Positions 1 through 8,256 of a stretch of DNA of 34,268 nt are shown here, piece by piece. The position numbers were made by a program, and so were the translations under genes. Origin of the DNA: Terriglobia bacterium. Its GTDB lineage: Bacteria; Acidobacteriota; Terriglobia; 20CM-2-55-15. Location: assembly GCA_036496425.1 (NCBI GenBank), contig DASXLG010000178.1, positions 1 through 34,268 of the forward strand, read 5' to 3'. How positions within the stretch are numbered: position 1 is the stretch's first letter; every line of letters begins with the position of its first letter. The notes below the pieces were generated by a model that saw only the letters and a list, made by a program, of their open reading frames with translations, was not told the origin of the DNA and ran no database searches.

Positions 1-69
1 TTGCATCATTAGAAGTTGCTGCATTTCAAATTTAGAACTGCAAAAACTTCCAATGTTGCAATGATGCAA
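1..69. repeat. Palindromic intergenic element (copy 1)
   Basis: The ends TTGCATCATT (1-10) and AATGATGCAA (60-69) are perfect inverted repeats, and an inner AAGTTGCTGCA (13-23) pairs imperfectly with TGCAAAAACTT (39-49). It lies just past the stop of the M16 peptidase gene. The same terminal motif opens and closes the much more perfect hairpin at 29304-29383, so the two look like members of one dispersed family. It may act as a 3'-end structure for the peptidase mRNA. The window starts at the first base of the arm, so it could extend further left. Confidence 0.55.
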
Positions 70-80
70 TAAGATCCCTT

Positions 81-2747
81 CTACTGCTGCGCCGGGCCGC
101 GGACCACCTGAATGAATCCATCCGGCCTGATCCACTTTTGAAAGGCGGCTCGCACCTGCTCGGCCGTCAGATCAAAATAGCGGCTTGCCGCCCGGGTCGG
201 TTCGTCCAGGGGCAGGTCCATCTGGGCTCTTGCGAGAAGTCCTCCGGCGACCGAGTCTTCACTCGATTCCCGGAGCGGAATCTGGCGGAGCAAAAGCGCT
301 TTGGCCTGTTGTAACTCGGCGGGAGTGACATCTGTCTTTTGCATATCGGCAAGATCGCGGGCGATTAAAGCGGCAGCCTTGGAGGAATTCTTTGGATCAC
401 AGGCGTAGGTCACGGAATAGGTTGCGCGCGAGCGTGTCGCCTCGAACCGCACGTCCACGGTGTAGACATAGCCGGTCACTTGCCGGAGATCATGATAGAG
501 ACGTGTCGCATAGAAGCCGCCGCCCAGAACGTGATTCGCCAGATCCAGCGCGTAGTAGTCGGGATTGTAGCGGTTCATTTCCACCTGTTCGGCCAGCGTC
601 ACGTTGTCCTGCAACTCGCTTGGATCCGGAACATTCACGGCCGAGACCTTGTTTACCGGCACAGCCGGAAGAACGACATCCGGTGCATTGCCAGGCGCCT
701 TCCACGAGCCGAACCATTTGTCGATCACCGTTCGCGCCTCGTCTGGCGAGACGTCTCCGATGACGACAATCGTGGTCAAATCCGGGCGAATCGTAGCGGC
801 GTGATACTGTTTCAGATCATCTAACGTGATGTTGCCGATCGTTTTTGGCGTGACTTCCCGGAGTCCGGCATCACCGGCGGGCAGCAACCCGTCGATCACC
901 GCGCGCCGCGCCCGGTAGCCCGGGCTTTCGAGATTGCCTTTAACGAACTCCGCCGTCTGTTGCTTGACGATGTCGAAAGCGTCCGCGGGTAAAGCCGGAT
1001 TCAATTCGTTGTCGGCGAGCAGTTCTACTCCCCGCGAGAAATCGTTCTTGAGAGTACGCACCGAGAAATTAAAACCGGCTGTCTCGTTGGCCGCAATATC
1101 ATCGAGTGCTTTTTGAAATGCCAGCCGATCCAGCGTCTTCGTCCCGTAGCTGAACAGATCTTCCAGAACGTCGTCTTCACCGTCTTTGCCCGCCGGGGTT
1201 TCAAGGTTGGGTTCATGCCTGACGTTTCCCAGGACCGTAATCGTCGGGCTGGTTTTGTCCGTCTTCACGATCAATCGGAGACCATTGGCGAGCTTCATAT
1301 CCGCCGGCTTCGGCTCCGCCTTTGGCACTTCCACGGCCGCCAGCCTTCCCGCAGCCCACGATGGAAGGTCCACAGGTTTGCTTGGCGTTGAAGTGAGCTT
1401 CTCATCACCTCCGAAGCCCTTCGAGGCTACCGGGCCTCCGGAAGGCACCGGCTTTAAAATACCGACCACTGAATTGTCTTCGCGAAGATATCGCTTCGCA
1501 ACGCGGTTGACATCGGCAAGGCTGACCTTGCGAATGGCAGCCACATCAGCATCGGGTGAATTGCGGCCCTCGGCGGCAAGCGCATCCGACCATACGGATG
1601 CCAAACCCGGGATTGAGTTGCGTTCGAATTCCGCGTTCGCGATTTCGGAGCGCTTCGCCGCATCGACGAGTTCGGCCGGCACGCCGTGGTCGGCATAGCC
1701 GGCCAGTATCTTTTTCACCTCAGCGACACTCGCGGGTCCATCGCCGCCGGCAGGCAGCGCCGTCAGGGCGTAAGCGACGCTCGCCAGCGGGTACGTCTCG
1801 GCCAGGCCGAATTCCGCTGCCAGCGCTTTTCCCTGTGGCACCAGAGCATATAAATCGGCGCGTTGGCTGGCCAGCACGTCGGAGAGGACCCGCGTTGCAG
1901 CGTAATCGGTTCCATGGGTTCCCGGCATGCGGTAGGCAATGAAGGCCAGCACGTACGGCAGATTGCTGTCGAGCGTAAATGTCTCGGATTTGATGGGCTT
2001 CAATCCGATGGGCTGACGGCTCGGAATCGGGCGCCTGGGAATCGAACTATAGAAGTCTTTGACCTGTGCCAGGGCCGCCTGAGGATCGAGGTCGCCGACA
2101 ACCACAAGCAACCCGTTGTTCGGCGCATACCAGTCGCGCGCAAATTTCTTCAGCATGGCGCCTGTAGTGGCATCGAAGGAATCCCTGGTTCCCAATGCAT
2201 CGTGCGCATATGGAGATCCCGGGAAGAGATCCTCATTGAGGCGTGTGATGAATTTGTAAGTCGGATTCGAGAGGTCCCGCGCGACTTCCTGCTCGATCGC
2301 GCCGCGCTCCTGATCCCATTCCGTGTCGGCGTCCTCGATGTGTTGCATGCATGCCGCGTCCATCCGAAGCGCGATATCCAGATCTGCTGCCGGAACCGTT
2401 GCGAAATACTGCGTTATGTTCTGCTGCGTGTCGGCATTATTAAGCCCGCCAAGCTGCGCATAGATGGCGGATGTCTGATCGGCTGAAACTCCTTCACAGC
2501 CGCGGAAGGCCATATGTTCCTGCGCGTGCGCCATGCCGGGGAAGCCGGCAGGCGTTTCATCAGCTCCTACGAGATAGTTCTCTTCCACCGTAACGACCGG
2601 CGCCAGAGGATTTCGGATGATTACTACCCTCAAACCATTACTTAGAGTGGCTCTCGTAACATTGGAGGGCACTATGTTCGTCTGTGAAGAGGAAACCTGC
2701 ACGCCGCAGAGCAACAATAAGACGATGCAACAAATGCGATGTTTCAT
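81..2747 (-). CDS. Secreted M16 family zinc peptidase (pitrilysin-like, two M16 halves)
   Basis: Predicted exported metalloprotease of 888 residues. A signal peptide (MKHRICCIVLLLLCG...) is followed by an N-terminal M16 domain with the inverted zinc motif HAQEH at residues 74-78 and the distal glutamate in a GAIEQEVARD segment about 75 residues later. The second half (from about residue 490) is an M16 domain without the HxxEH motif, as in the inactive half of pitrilysin-type enzymes. I chose the ATG at 2747, not the longer frame to 2861, because GGAG lies 7 bases before it and a signal peptide starts there; the longer version would begin inside an intergenic hairpin. It diverges from the amidohydrolase gene. 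Family membership is secure; substrate (probably periplasmic peptides) is unknown. Confidence 0.93.
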   Translation of the reverse strand: MKHRICCIVLLLLCGVQVSSSQTNIVPSNVTRATLSNGLRVVIIRNPLAPVVTVEENYLVGADETPAGFPGMAHAQEHMAFRGCEGVSADQTSAIYAQLGGLNNADTQQNITQYFATVPAADLDIALRMDAACMQHIEDADTEWDQERGAIEQEVARDLSNPTYKFITRLNEDLFPGSPYAHDALGTRDSFDATTGAMLKKFARDWYAPNNGLLVVVGDLDPQAALAQVKDFYSSIPRRPIPSRQPIGLKPIKSETFTLDSNLPYVLAFIAYRMPGTHGTDYAATRVLSDVLASQRADLYALVPQGKALAAEFGLAETYPLASVAYALTALPAGGDGPASVAEVKKILAGYADHGVPAELVDAAKRSEIANAEFERNSIPGLASVWSDALAAEGRNSPDADVAAIRKVSLADVNRVAKRYLREDNSVVGILKPVPSGGPVASKGFGGDEKLTSTPSKPVDLPSWAAGRLAAVEVPKAEPKPADMKLANGLRLIVKTDKTSPTITVLGNVRHEPNLETPAGKDGEDDVLEDLFSYGTKTLDRLAFQKALDDIAANETAGFNFSVRTLKNDFSRGVELLADNELNPALPADAFDIVKQQTAEFVKGNLESPGYRARRAVIDGLLPAGDAGLREVTPKTIGNITLDDLKQYHAATIRPDLTTIVVIGDVSPDEARTVIDKWFGSWKAPGNAPDVVLPAVPVNKVSAVNVPDPSELQDNVTLAEQVEMNRYNPDYYALDLANHVLGGGFYATRLYHDLRQVTGYVYTVDVRFEATRSRATYSVTYACDPKNSSKAAALIARDLADMQKTDVTPAELQQAKALLLRQIPLRESSEDSVAGGLLARAQMDLPLDEPTRAASRYFDLTAEQVRAAFQKWIRPDGFIQVVRGPAQQ

Positions 2748-2802
2748 CGGAAGACTCCAGTAATAGTTATACGCCGCCAACGTCGAAGGGAGCCAAAGAA
2801 GT

Positions 2803-2872
2803 GTTAGCCGCAGATGACGCGGATGACGCAGATGGGGCCTTTTCTGCGTCATCCGCGCCATCTGCGGCTAAC
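2803..2872. repeat. 30-bp-arm inverted repeat in divergent intergenic region
   Basis: Arms 2803-2832 and 2843-2872 are inverted copies with a single mismatch and a 10-base loop. Each arm is built of 9-base steps around GCAGATGAC. A 33-base stretch of the left arm (2806-2838) recurs with one difference at 31601-31633. It sits between the divergent start codons at 2747 and 2949, so it is not a simple terminator between convergent genes; it would form a hairpin in the 5' leader of either mRNA, depending on start sites. Confidence 0.8.
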
Positions 2873-2948
2873 TGCAAAACCACGCCACAGTCTGTTTCAG
2901 TTGTGTTCCCAGGGGTCTGGCCGTAATCTTCCGGTCACGGGAGGAATG

Positions 2949-4295
2949 ATGTTCCTGCGACGAATCACCTTTTATTTGTGGATCCTGGCCGTGGGCTGCC
3001 TGCCTGTCCTGTTGGCGGCGCAGGCGCGCCGTTCCGCGACATGGTTTGAGGGCGCCCGCCTGATCATCGGGGATAAGAGTCCGGCCATCGAGAGCTCGGC
3101 GTTTCTGGTCGAGGGCGACTCCTTCACCTGGGTCGGCAAAAAAGGCGAGCGCCAGCCGCCGCCGAATGCCATACGGGTGGATCTCACCGGAAAGACCGTG
3201 ATTCCCGCACTGATCGACGGGCACAACCACATTGGTCTTGTGAACGAGAGAGACGGCACGAACAAGAAGGCAAACTATACACGCGAAAATCTTGTCGACC
3301 AGCTTCAGCGCTACGCCTACTACGGAACCGGAGCGGCAATGAGCATGGGGCTCGAAGCCGATCAGGAGCTCGCCTACAGGCTTCGTGACGAGGTCATTCC
3401 GAATGCGGCAAGATTTCTTACCGTCGGGAAGGGAATCGCGGCTACGCCGATGGCGGGCCCTCCCGGCGAAGCCCGGCTCGGTATTCCCTACGGCGCGGCC
3501 ACGCCCGAAGAAGGCCGCACCCATGTCCGCGAGCTCCATGCCCGCGGTGTGCATTTCGTTAAGATCTGGGTCGATGACCGGGAAGGTGCTGTACCCAAGC
3601 TCAAGCCTGAGGTCTACCGCGCGATCATCGATGAAGCTCACAAATCAGGTATGGAAGTACTCGTACACCTCAGCCGGACATCGGCGCTGCAAGATGCGAA
3701 GGACCTGTTCAAAGCCGGCGTGGATGGATTCGTCCACACCGTCCGTGACCGCGATGTCGACGCCGAATACATTGCATTGGTGAAGCGGTATCCGAAAGTC
3801 TGGACAGGGCCGAATATTCCGGGCCCAGGCGAGACTGAAGACGACATCGCCATGCTGTCGGAAACGCTTCCGGCGGCCACCATCCTTACGATGCGGCGCC
3901 AGCTCGCGGAACGGACCGCCGCCGGAAACCCGCCGAATGCGCTGTTCGAACTCCATTGCCGTAACGTGAGGAAAATTCACGATGCCGGCATGGTCATTGG
4001 ACTTGGAACCGACGGCACCGGCGATGGCTTCGGACCGCTTCAACAACTCGCTTACTACGGGCGTTGCGGTTTTACAGCGGCGGAAGCGATTCAGGCCGCT
4101 ACGTCGGTAAACGCACGGATTCTCGGATTGACGCGAATGGGCACAGTCGCCGCCGGCAAGGAAGCCGACTTCGTCGTCCTGGATGCCGATCCGCTGCAGA
4201 ATATTTCGAACACGCGCAGGATCAACAAGGTTTATCTCCGAGGTACTGAGGTGGATCGCGCCGGGCTGCGAAAGAAATTTATGGGTAACTCCTAG
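2949..4295 (+). CDS. Secreted metal-dependent amidohydrolase
   Basis: Amidohydrolase superfamily protein of 448 residues (imidazolonepropionase/prolidase-like group, COG1228 type). After an N-terminal signal sequence or anchor (residues 1-25) comes the HxH metal motif in ALIDGHNHIG (H92, H94), a lysine in VKIWVDD (K205) placed to be the carbamylated bridge, H240 (VLVHLS), H263 (GFVHTVRD) and the catalytic aspartate D355 (GLGTDGTG). All metal ligands are present, so it should be an active hydrolase of cyclic amide or peptide-like substrates outside the cytoplasm; the substrate cannot be told. GGAGG lies 4 bases before the ATG at 2949 and only 1 base before an adjacent in-frame ATG at 2946. Its original terminator (6227-6264) is now separated from it by the intron. 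Confidence 0.9.
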   Translation: MFLRRITFYLWILAVGCLPVLLAAQARRSATWFEGARLIIGDKSPAIESSAFLVEGDSFTWVGKKGERQPPPNAIRVDLTGKTVIPALIDGHNHIGLVNERDGTNKKANYTRENLVDQLQRYAYYGTGAAMSMGLEADQELAYRLRDEVIPNAARFLTVGKGIAATPMAGPPGEARLGIPYGAATPEEGRTHVRELHARGVHFVKIWVDDREGAVPKLKPEVYRAIIDEAHKSGMEVLVHLSRTSALQDAKDLFKAGVDGFVHTVRDRDVDAEYIALVKRYPKVWTGPNIPGPGETEDDIAMLSETLPAATILTMRRQLAERTAAGNPPNALFELHCRNVRKIHDAGMVIGLGTDGTGDGFGPLQQLAYYGRCGFTAAEAIQAATSVNARILGLTRMGTVAAGKEADFVVLDADPLQNISNTRRINKVYLRGTEVDRAGLRKKFMGNS

Positions 4296-4314
4296 GAAAA
4301 GAGAGGTAAAAGAG

Positions 4315-4387
4315 GTCGCGGTAGGGATGCCGATCACTCGGCACCCCCCGCACAGATCCGTACGAGCGGGATTACCGCATACGGCTC
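4315..4387 (-). ncRNA. Group II intron domains V and VI
   Basis: Domain V (4354-4387) begins GAGCCGTATGCGG and closes ...CGTACGGATCT, with the AGC catalytic triad at its start. Domain VI (4315-4353) folds as a long stem with a GTGA loop and a bulged A at 4322, seven bases before the 3' splice site at 4315, fitting the branch-point adenosine. The RT stop codon directly abuts domain V. Confidence 0.85.
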
Positions 4388-5755
4388 CTACCTTGGATGA
4401 AGCTTGGCGAAACGCTGCTCAGGATACGGGTGTTGGAGGCGAGGCACCGGAACCCAGCGTTCGGACAGTCTCAGGAACTGCGTCCACCGAAGCCGGCCGC
4501 ACTGACTGCGGCGCCGGAGGGTGCGCAGCCATTGACGCTGAATCTGGCGGTAGAAGTGACCGAGCGTATCCAGATTGCCAGGAACCGCATGGTACAGGTA
4601 ATAGCCTGTTACCACGCGATGCAACCATTCACCCGTGAGAGCGACCGGTTCATGCATGCGCTGTCGGAGCGCGACCTTGATTTGCCGCAACTTTTCCGTC
4701 ATGCGCCGTTTCGCCGTCTTTCTCCAGACAATGAAGCTGCCGTTCGAACGACGCTTACCGCAGATATGGACGAACCCGAGAAACGTAAACGTTTCCGGCT
4801 TGCCCTCTCCACGTTGACGCCGATTCGATTCCGCCTTCTGGCCAAACTCGATCAGCCGAGTCTTGGCGTCGTGCAGCTCCAACCCGAATTTGGCGAGCCG
4901 GTCCTTGAACTCATTCAAAAACTGCTCCGCTTCCTGCCGGTGTTGAAACCCCACCACAAGGTCATCGGCATAGCGCACGACAATCACGTGACCACGCGCG
5001 ACCTTGCGTCGCCAAGCTTCTACCCAAAGATCGAAGGCGTAATGCAGGTAGATATTCGCCAGCAGGGGCGATATCACTGCACCCTGCGGCGTACCTACCT
5101 TCGTCTCCGACCACTCGCCGGCTTCGGAAACTCCAGCCTTCAACCATTTCTGAATGAGCCGGAGCATTCTCGGATCGGCGATCCGATGCTCTACAAACTT
5201 GAGCGTCCATTCGTGACTCATATTGTCGAAGAATCCGCGAATGTCGGCATCCAATATCCAGTTCACCGGCTTCCGCATAATGCCCACTGCCAGCGCATCC
5301 AACGCCTGGTGAGCTCCGCGTCCCGGCCGAAACCCGTAAGAGAATCCTCGAAAGTCGACCTCATAAATCTCGTTGAGGATTGTCACCACGGCCTGTTGAA
5401 CAATCTTGTCTTCCAGCGCCGCAATACCCAACGGCCTTTGCCGGCCATCGCTTTTCGGTATGTAGACTCTCCGTGACGGTTTTGCCCGGTACGCGCCGCG
5501 GTGAACCCGGCTGTGGAGATCGGGCAACCGATCGTCCAATCCGGTTTCATACTCCTGCCACGCCATCCCATCGATTCCGGGCGCTGCCTGTTTCTTTAAG
5601 GCATAGTAACTGTCCCGCAGCAGATCGATCGTGACGTGATGCAAGAGTGCAGTGAACCGTTCCTGTCTTCTTTCCTTTGCAACTCTTCGCACACCCTGAA
5701 GTCCCTCAGGCACGCCGTGTTTCTCGCTCTGTGTCGAGGACATGGGGTCCTTCAT
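4388..5755 (-). CDS. ltrA: Group II intron reverse transcriptase/maturase
   Basis: Intron-encoded protein of 455 residues that splices the intron and copies it into DNA targets. RT blocks are clear: PGIDG (59-63), IPKSDGRQRPLG (99-110), ADIRGFFD (170-177), GTPQG (221-225) and the active-site YADD (262-265). The maturase (X) region follows, ending in the basic LHPYPEQRF tail. No HNH endonuclease domain is present, in keeping with IIC introns that target hairpins using the RT alone. The ATG at 5755 is preceded by AAGGAG with 6-base spacing; an earlier in-frame ATG at 5815 has no such site. No frameshift or lost motif is visible, so the element is probably competent. Confidence 0.95.
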   Translation of the reverse strand: MKDPMSSTQSEKHGVPEGLQGVRRVAKERRQERFTALLHHVTIDLLRDSYYALKKQAAPGIDGMAWQEYETGLDDRLPDLHSRVHRGAYRAKPSRRVYIPKSDGRQRPLGIAALEDKIVQQAVVTILNEIYEVDFRGFSYGFRPGRGAHQALDALAVGIMRKPVNWILDADIRGFFDNMSHEWTLKFVEHRIADPRMLRLIQKWLKAGVSEAGEWSETKVGTPQGAVISPLLANIYLHYAFDLWVEAWRRKVARGHVIVVRYADDLVVGFQHRQEAEQFLNEFKDRLAKFGLELHDAKTRLIEFGQKAESNRRQRGEGKPETFTFLGFVHICGKRRSNGSFIVWRKTAKRRMTEKLRQIKVALRQRMHEPVALTGEWLHRVVTGYYLYHAVPGNLDTLGHFYRQIQRQWLRTLRRRSQCGRLRWTQFLRLSERWVPVPRLQHPYPEQRFAKLHPR

Positions 5756-6226
5756 GATGTTCTCCTTAGTCTGCGGCCTTCCCTCCCCCTCCTCCGCTGA
5801 CGTCGTTTCCGCCATTGTTCGGAGAGTTCATCGGTACTATGCCGCAGTCCGACTCCTCACCGGCGTTCATGCGCGTCTTCAGCTTTCGCCTTCACGCACC
5901 GGCCTGTTCACTTCCTTCAGGCGCCGACGAGGTCTCCCGGTTCTCGTGCATATTGTTTCTTCGCGTGCACGGGGTCTTCGACTACGCGGGATACCATCAA
6001 CACTCGCGAAACCGTCTTGATGATTGTGGCCTTCCCCATCTGTCCACAGGGTCAGCATCCCAATTGGCTTTTTCGCAGCTCTATACCCGGCCCACGAATG
6101 CCTCTGTCTACGCTTCGACCGCCACCTCACGATGACTGCCGCAAGACTCGAGGTCAGGATGGTTCGCTACTCCTTTCCTGCAGGACTCTTTCATTCCCGA
6201 CAACATGCCGGTTTATCCCGGCGCAC

Positions 6227-6273
6227 GGACAGTGAGTAATTTCGGGTGAAATTGCTCACTGTCCCTCTTTTTA
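6227..6273 (+). terminator. Rho-independent terminator (intron target hairpin)
   Basis: GGACAGTGAG (6227-6236) pairs with CTCACTGTCC (6255-6264); the inner AATTTC/GAAATT stem (6238-6243, 6248-6253) and a T-G pair make a 17-bp stem with a GGGT loop, followed by CTCTTTTTATTT. With the intron removed, the left flank is AAAAGAG, so the ancestral hairpin was longer and could stop transcription from both sides. It would have ended the amidohydrolase transcript; now it stands 1.9 kb away, just upstream of the DUF488 gene. Confidence 0.85.
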
Positions 6274-6295
6274 TTTCTGCAGCTAATATTTAAGG

Positions 6296-6820
6296 ATGAA
6301 CGATGTCTACACTCTCGGCTTCTCGAATCGGAGTTGGGAGGACACCCTGGACATATTGAGAGCCTTCAACATTCAGCGGCTGGTGGATATCCGGACATTG
6401 CCGGGTTCAAAACACACGCCGCAGTTCAATCTGGAGCATCTCCAGGCAGAGTTGCCAAAGTCCGGAATCGACTACATCCATATGAAGAGCCTCGGCGGTC
6501 TGCGCAAGCCTCGTAAGGACTCCACCGTCAATAGCGCCTGGCAGAACAGCGGATTCCGCGGCTATGCCGATTACATGCAGACGCCAGAGTTCGAGGCCGC
6601 ACTGGATGAGTTGATCGGACTTTTTAAAGAAAAAACCAGCGTCTATTGCTGCACCGAAGCGGTTTTCTGGCGATGCCACCGCCAGCTGGTCTCGGACGCG
6701 CTGCTGGTCCGCGGCTACACCATCGGTCACATCTTTTCAGCTTCAAAAGTCGAGGCGCACAAGCTGACAAAATTTGTGAAGGCAGAAGGGACACGCGTCA
6801 CGTATCCTAGCCTGATATGA
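6296..6820 (+). CDS. DUF488 family protein
   Basis: Cytoplasmic protein of 174 residues of the DUF488 family, whose biochemical role is not established. Typical family marks are the N-terminal YTLGFSNRS, the VDIRTLPGSKHTPQF stretch (about residues 30-45), YIHMKSLGGLRKP, GFRGYADYM, and the cysteine-histidine block CCTEAVFWRCHR (about 118-129). The start ATG has no usable Shine-Dalgarno, but a TAATAT hexamer at 6284-6289 ends six bases before it, suggesting a leaderless mRNA. Its stop overlaps the tldD start by four bases (ATGA), so it is the first gene of the coupled tldD-tldE-M23 run. Confidence 0.87.
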   Translation: MNDVYTLGFSNRSWEDTLDILRAFNIQRLVDIRTLPGSKHTPQFNLEHLQAELPKSGIDYIHMKSLGGLRKPRKDSTVNSAWQNSGFRGYADYMQTPEFEAALDELIGLFKEKTSVYCCTEAVFWRCHRQLVSDALLVRGYTIGHIFSASKVEAHKLTKFVKAEGTRVTYPSLI

Positions 6821-8256
6821 AGGACTTGACGGACCACGCACTGAACATCGCCCAAATCGAGGGAGCCCGTTATGCGGACATCCGCATTCTGGACCGCCGC
6901 GAGCAGGTGGTCAGCGTCAAAAACGGCCATGTCGACGGTATCGGCGATCAGGACAGCCAGGGTTTCGGCATCCGGGTCCTGGTCGGCAATTCCTGGGGAT
7001 TCGCCGCCAGTGCATACCTGCACCGTGCCGAAATCGAGCGAGTCGCGGCGACGGCCGTGAAGGTTGCGCGCGCCAGCGCGCTGGTTCCGGGCGAGAAGAT
7101 CGATCTGGGGCCGGCCGTCAGCAGTACCGGCAAATACACCACTCCCATCCAGATCGATCCATTCAGCATCCCGCTCGAGGAGAAACTCGACCTGCTGTTT
7201 CGCGCCGACGCCATAATGCGCCGCAACGCGGGCGTCAAGGTCGCCGAAGGCAACGTCCTGGCTATCCGCAATCACAAATTCTTCGCGAACTCGGAGGGTG
7301 CATACCTCGAGCAGGTGATCTGTGAGACCGGCGGCGCCATCGCCGCGACGGCCGTGAACGATACCGAAGTGCAGGTTCGCTCGCATCCGAATTCCTTCCG
7401 CTATCAAGGCACGGGCGGGTGGGAATATGTGACCAGTGCGGACTTTGTGGGCAATGCCGAACGGGTCGCCGAGGAGGCCGTGAAGCTTATCTTTGCAGAT
7501 GTCTGTCCAACCGGTGACACAACGCTCATCCTTGGCAGCTCGCAACTCGCACTGCAGATCCATGAATCATGTGGTCATCCGACCGAGTTGGACCGGGTCT
7601 ACGGGACAGAAGCCGCCTTCGCGGGGCGGAGTTTTCTGACCACCGACAAACGAAATCATTTCAAATATGGTTCCGGGATTGTGAACCTGACGGCCGACAG
7701 CGTCCGGGCCACAGGGCTTGGAACGTTCGCCTGGGACGACGAAGGTATACCGGCATCGAGCACGCCACTCGTGAAGGACGGCGAGTTTGTCGGTTATCTG
7801 ATGTCGCGCGAGACGGCTGCAAAGCTGGGTTTGCGCAGCAACGGCTGCATGCGCGCGGACGGCTGGAACCGGATTCCGCTGATCCGGATGACTAACGTTT
7901 CGCTGGAGCCGGGAACCTGGGAACTCGAAGACCTCATCGCCGATACCGACGACGGCATTTACATGGAAACCAACCGTTCCTGGAGCATCGACGATATGCG
8001 GTTGAATTTTCAGTTCGGCACGGAAGTCGGTTACGAGATCAAGCGCGGGAAACGCGGACGCCTGTTGAAGAACTGCACCTATGCCGGGATCACGCCCGAG
8101 TTCTGGAACAGCTGTGATGCCATTACCAATGATAAATACTGGACGCTGTGGGGAACCCCGAACTGCGGCAAGGGCGAACCGATGCAGACGATGGGCACCG
8201 GGCATGGCGCCTCGCCGGCACGGTTCCGCAAGATAAAGGTTGGTGTTTTTCAATGA
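6817..8256 (+). CDS. tldD: TldD-type metalloprotease, catalytic subunit
   Basis: Catalytic half of the TldD/TldE heterodimer, a cytoplasmic zinc protease that in Enterobacteria degrades unfolded peptides, matures microcin B17 and is linked to CcdA turnover. The zinc motif HESCGH (residues 249-254) fits the family's HExxxH, and C450 in PNCGKG occupies the place of the C-terminal cysteine ligand. The length of 479 residues is normal. It overlaps the upstream DUF488 gene (ATGA at 6817) and the downstream tldE gene (ATGA at 8253), so the subunits should be made in step. No modified-peptide precursor or maturation enzyme is seen nearby, so a general peptide-degrading role is more likely than a dedicated biosynthetic one. 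Confidence 0.93.
   Translation: MKDLTDHALNIAQIEGARYADIRILDRREQVVSVKNGHVDGIGDQDSQGFGIRVLVGNSWGFAASAYLHRAEIERVAATAVKVARASALVPGEKIDLGPAVSSTGKYTTPIQIDPFSIPLEEKLDLLFRADAIMRRNAGVKVAEGNVLAIRNHKFFANSEGAYLEQVICETGGAIAATAVNDTEVQVRSHPNSFRYQGTGGWEYVTSADFVGNAERVAEEAVKLIFADVCPTGDTTLILGSSQLALQIHESCGHPTELDRVYGTEAAFAGRSFLTTDKRNHFKYGSGIVNLTADSVRATGLGTFAWDDEGIPASSTPLVKDGEFVGYLMSRETAAKLGLRSNGCMRADGWNRIPLIRMTNVSLEPGTWELEDLIADTDDGIYMETNRSWSIDDMRLNFQFGTEVGYEIKRGKRGRLLKNCTYAGITPEFWNSCDAITNDKYWTLWGTPNCGKGEPMQTMGTGHGASPARFRKIKVGVFQ

Larger units (their letters stand above)
4315..6226 (-). mobile_element. Complete group II intron, IIC-like, 1912 nt
   Basis: On the minus strand the intron starts GTGCG at 6226 (consensus GUGYG) and ends ...CCGCGAC at 4315 (consensus AY). 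Domain V and VI are at its 3' end and the reverse transcriptase ORF sits before them. The 5' exon ends in a hairpin (6227-6264), the usual target of class IIC introns. The last six exon bases CTGTCC (IBS1, plus 6227-6232 reversed) are matched by GGACAG inside domain I (plus 6040-6045), about 185 bases into the intron, a good EBS1. The stretch 5756-6226 is intron RNA domains I-III with no further gene. Removing the intron rejoins a terminator stem with matching flanks (AAAAGAG / CTCTTTT). It is antisense to the flanking plus-strand genes, so splicing could not restore their mRNA. Confidence 0.88.

Noticed and set aside
4397-5476. A 359-codon plus-strand frame inside the intron
   Set aside because: Antisense to the reverse transcriptase, which has all its motifs and a proper ribosome site.
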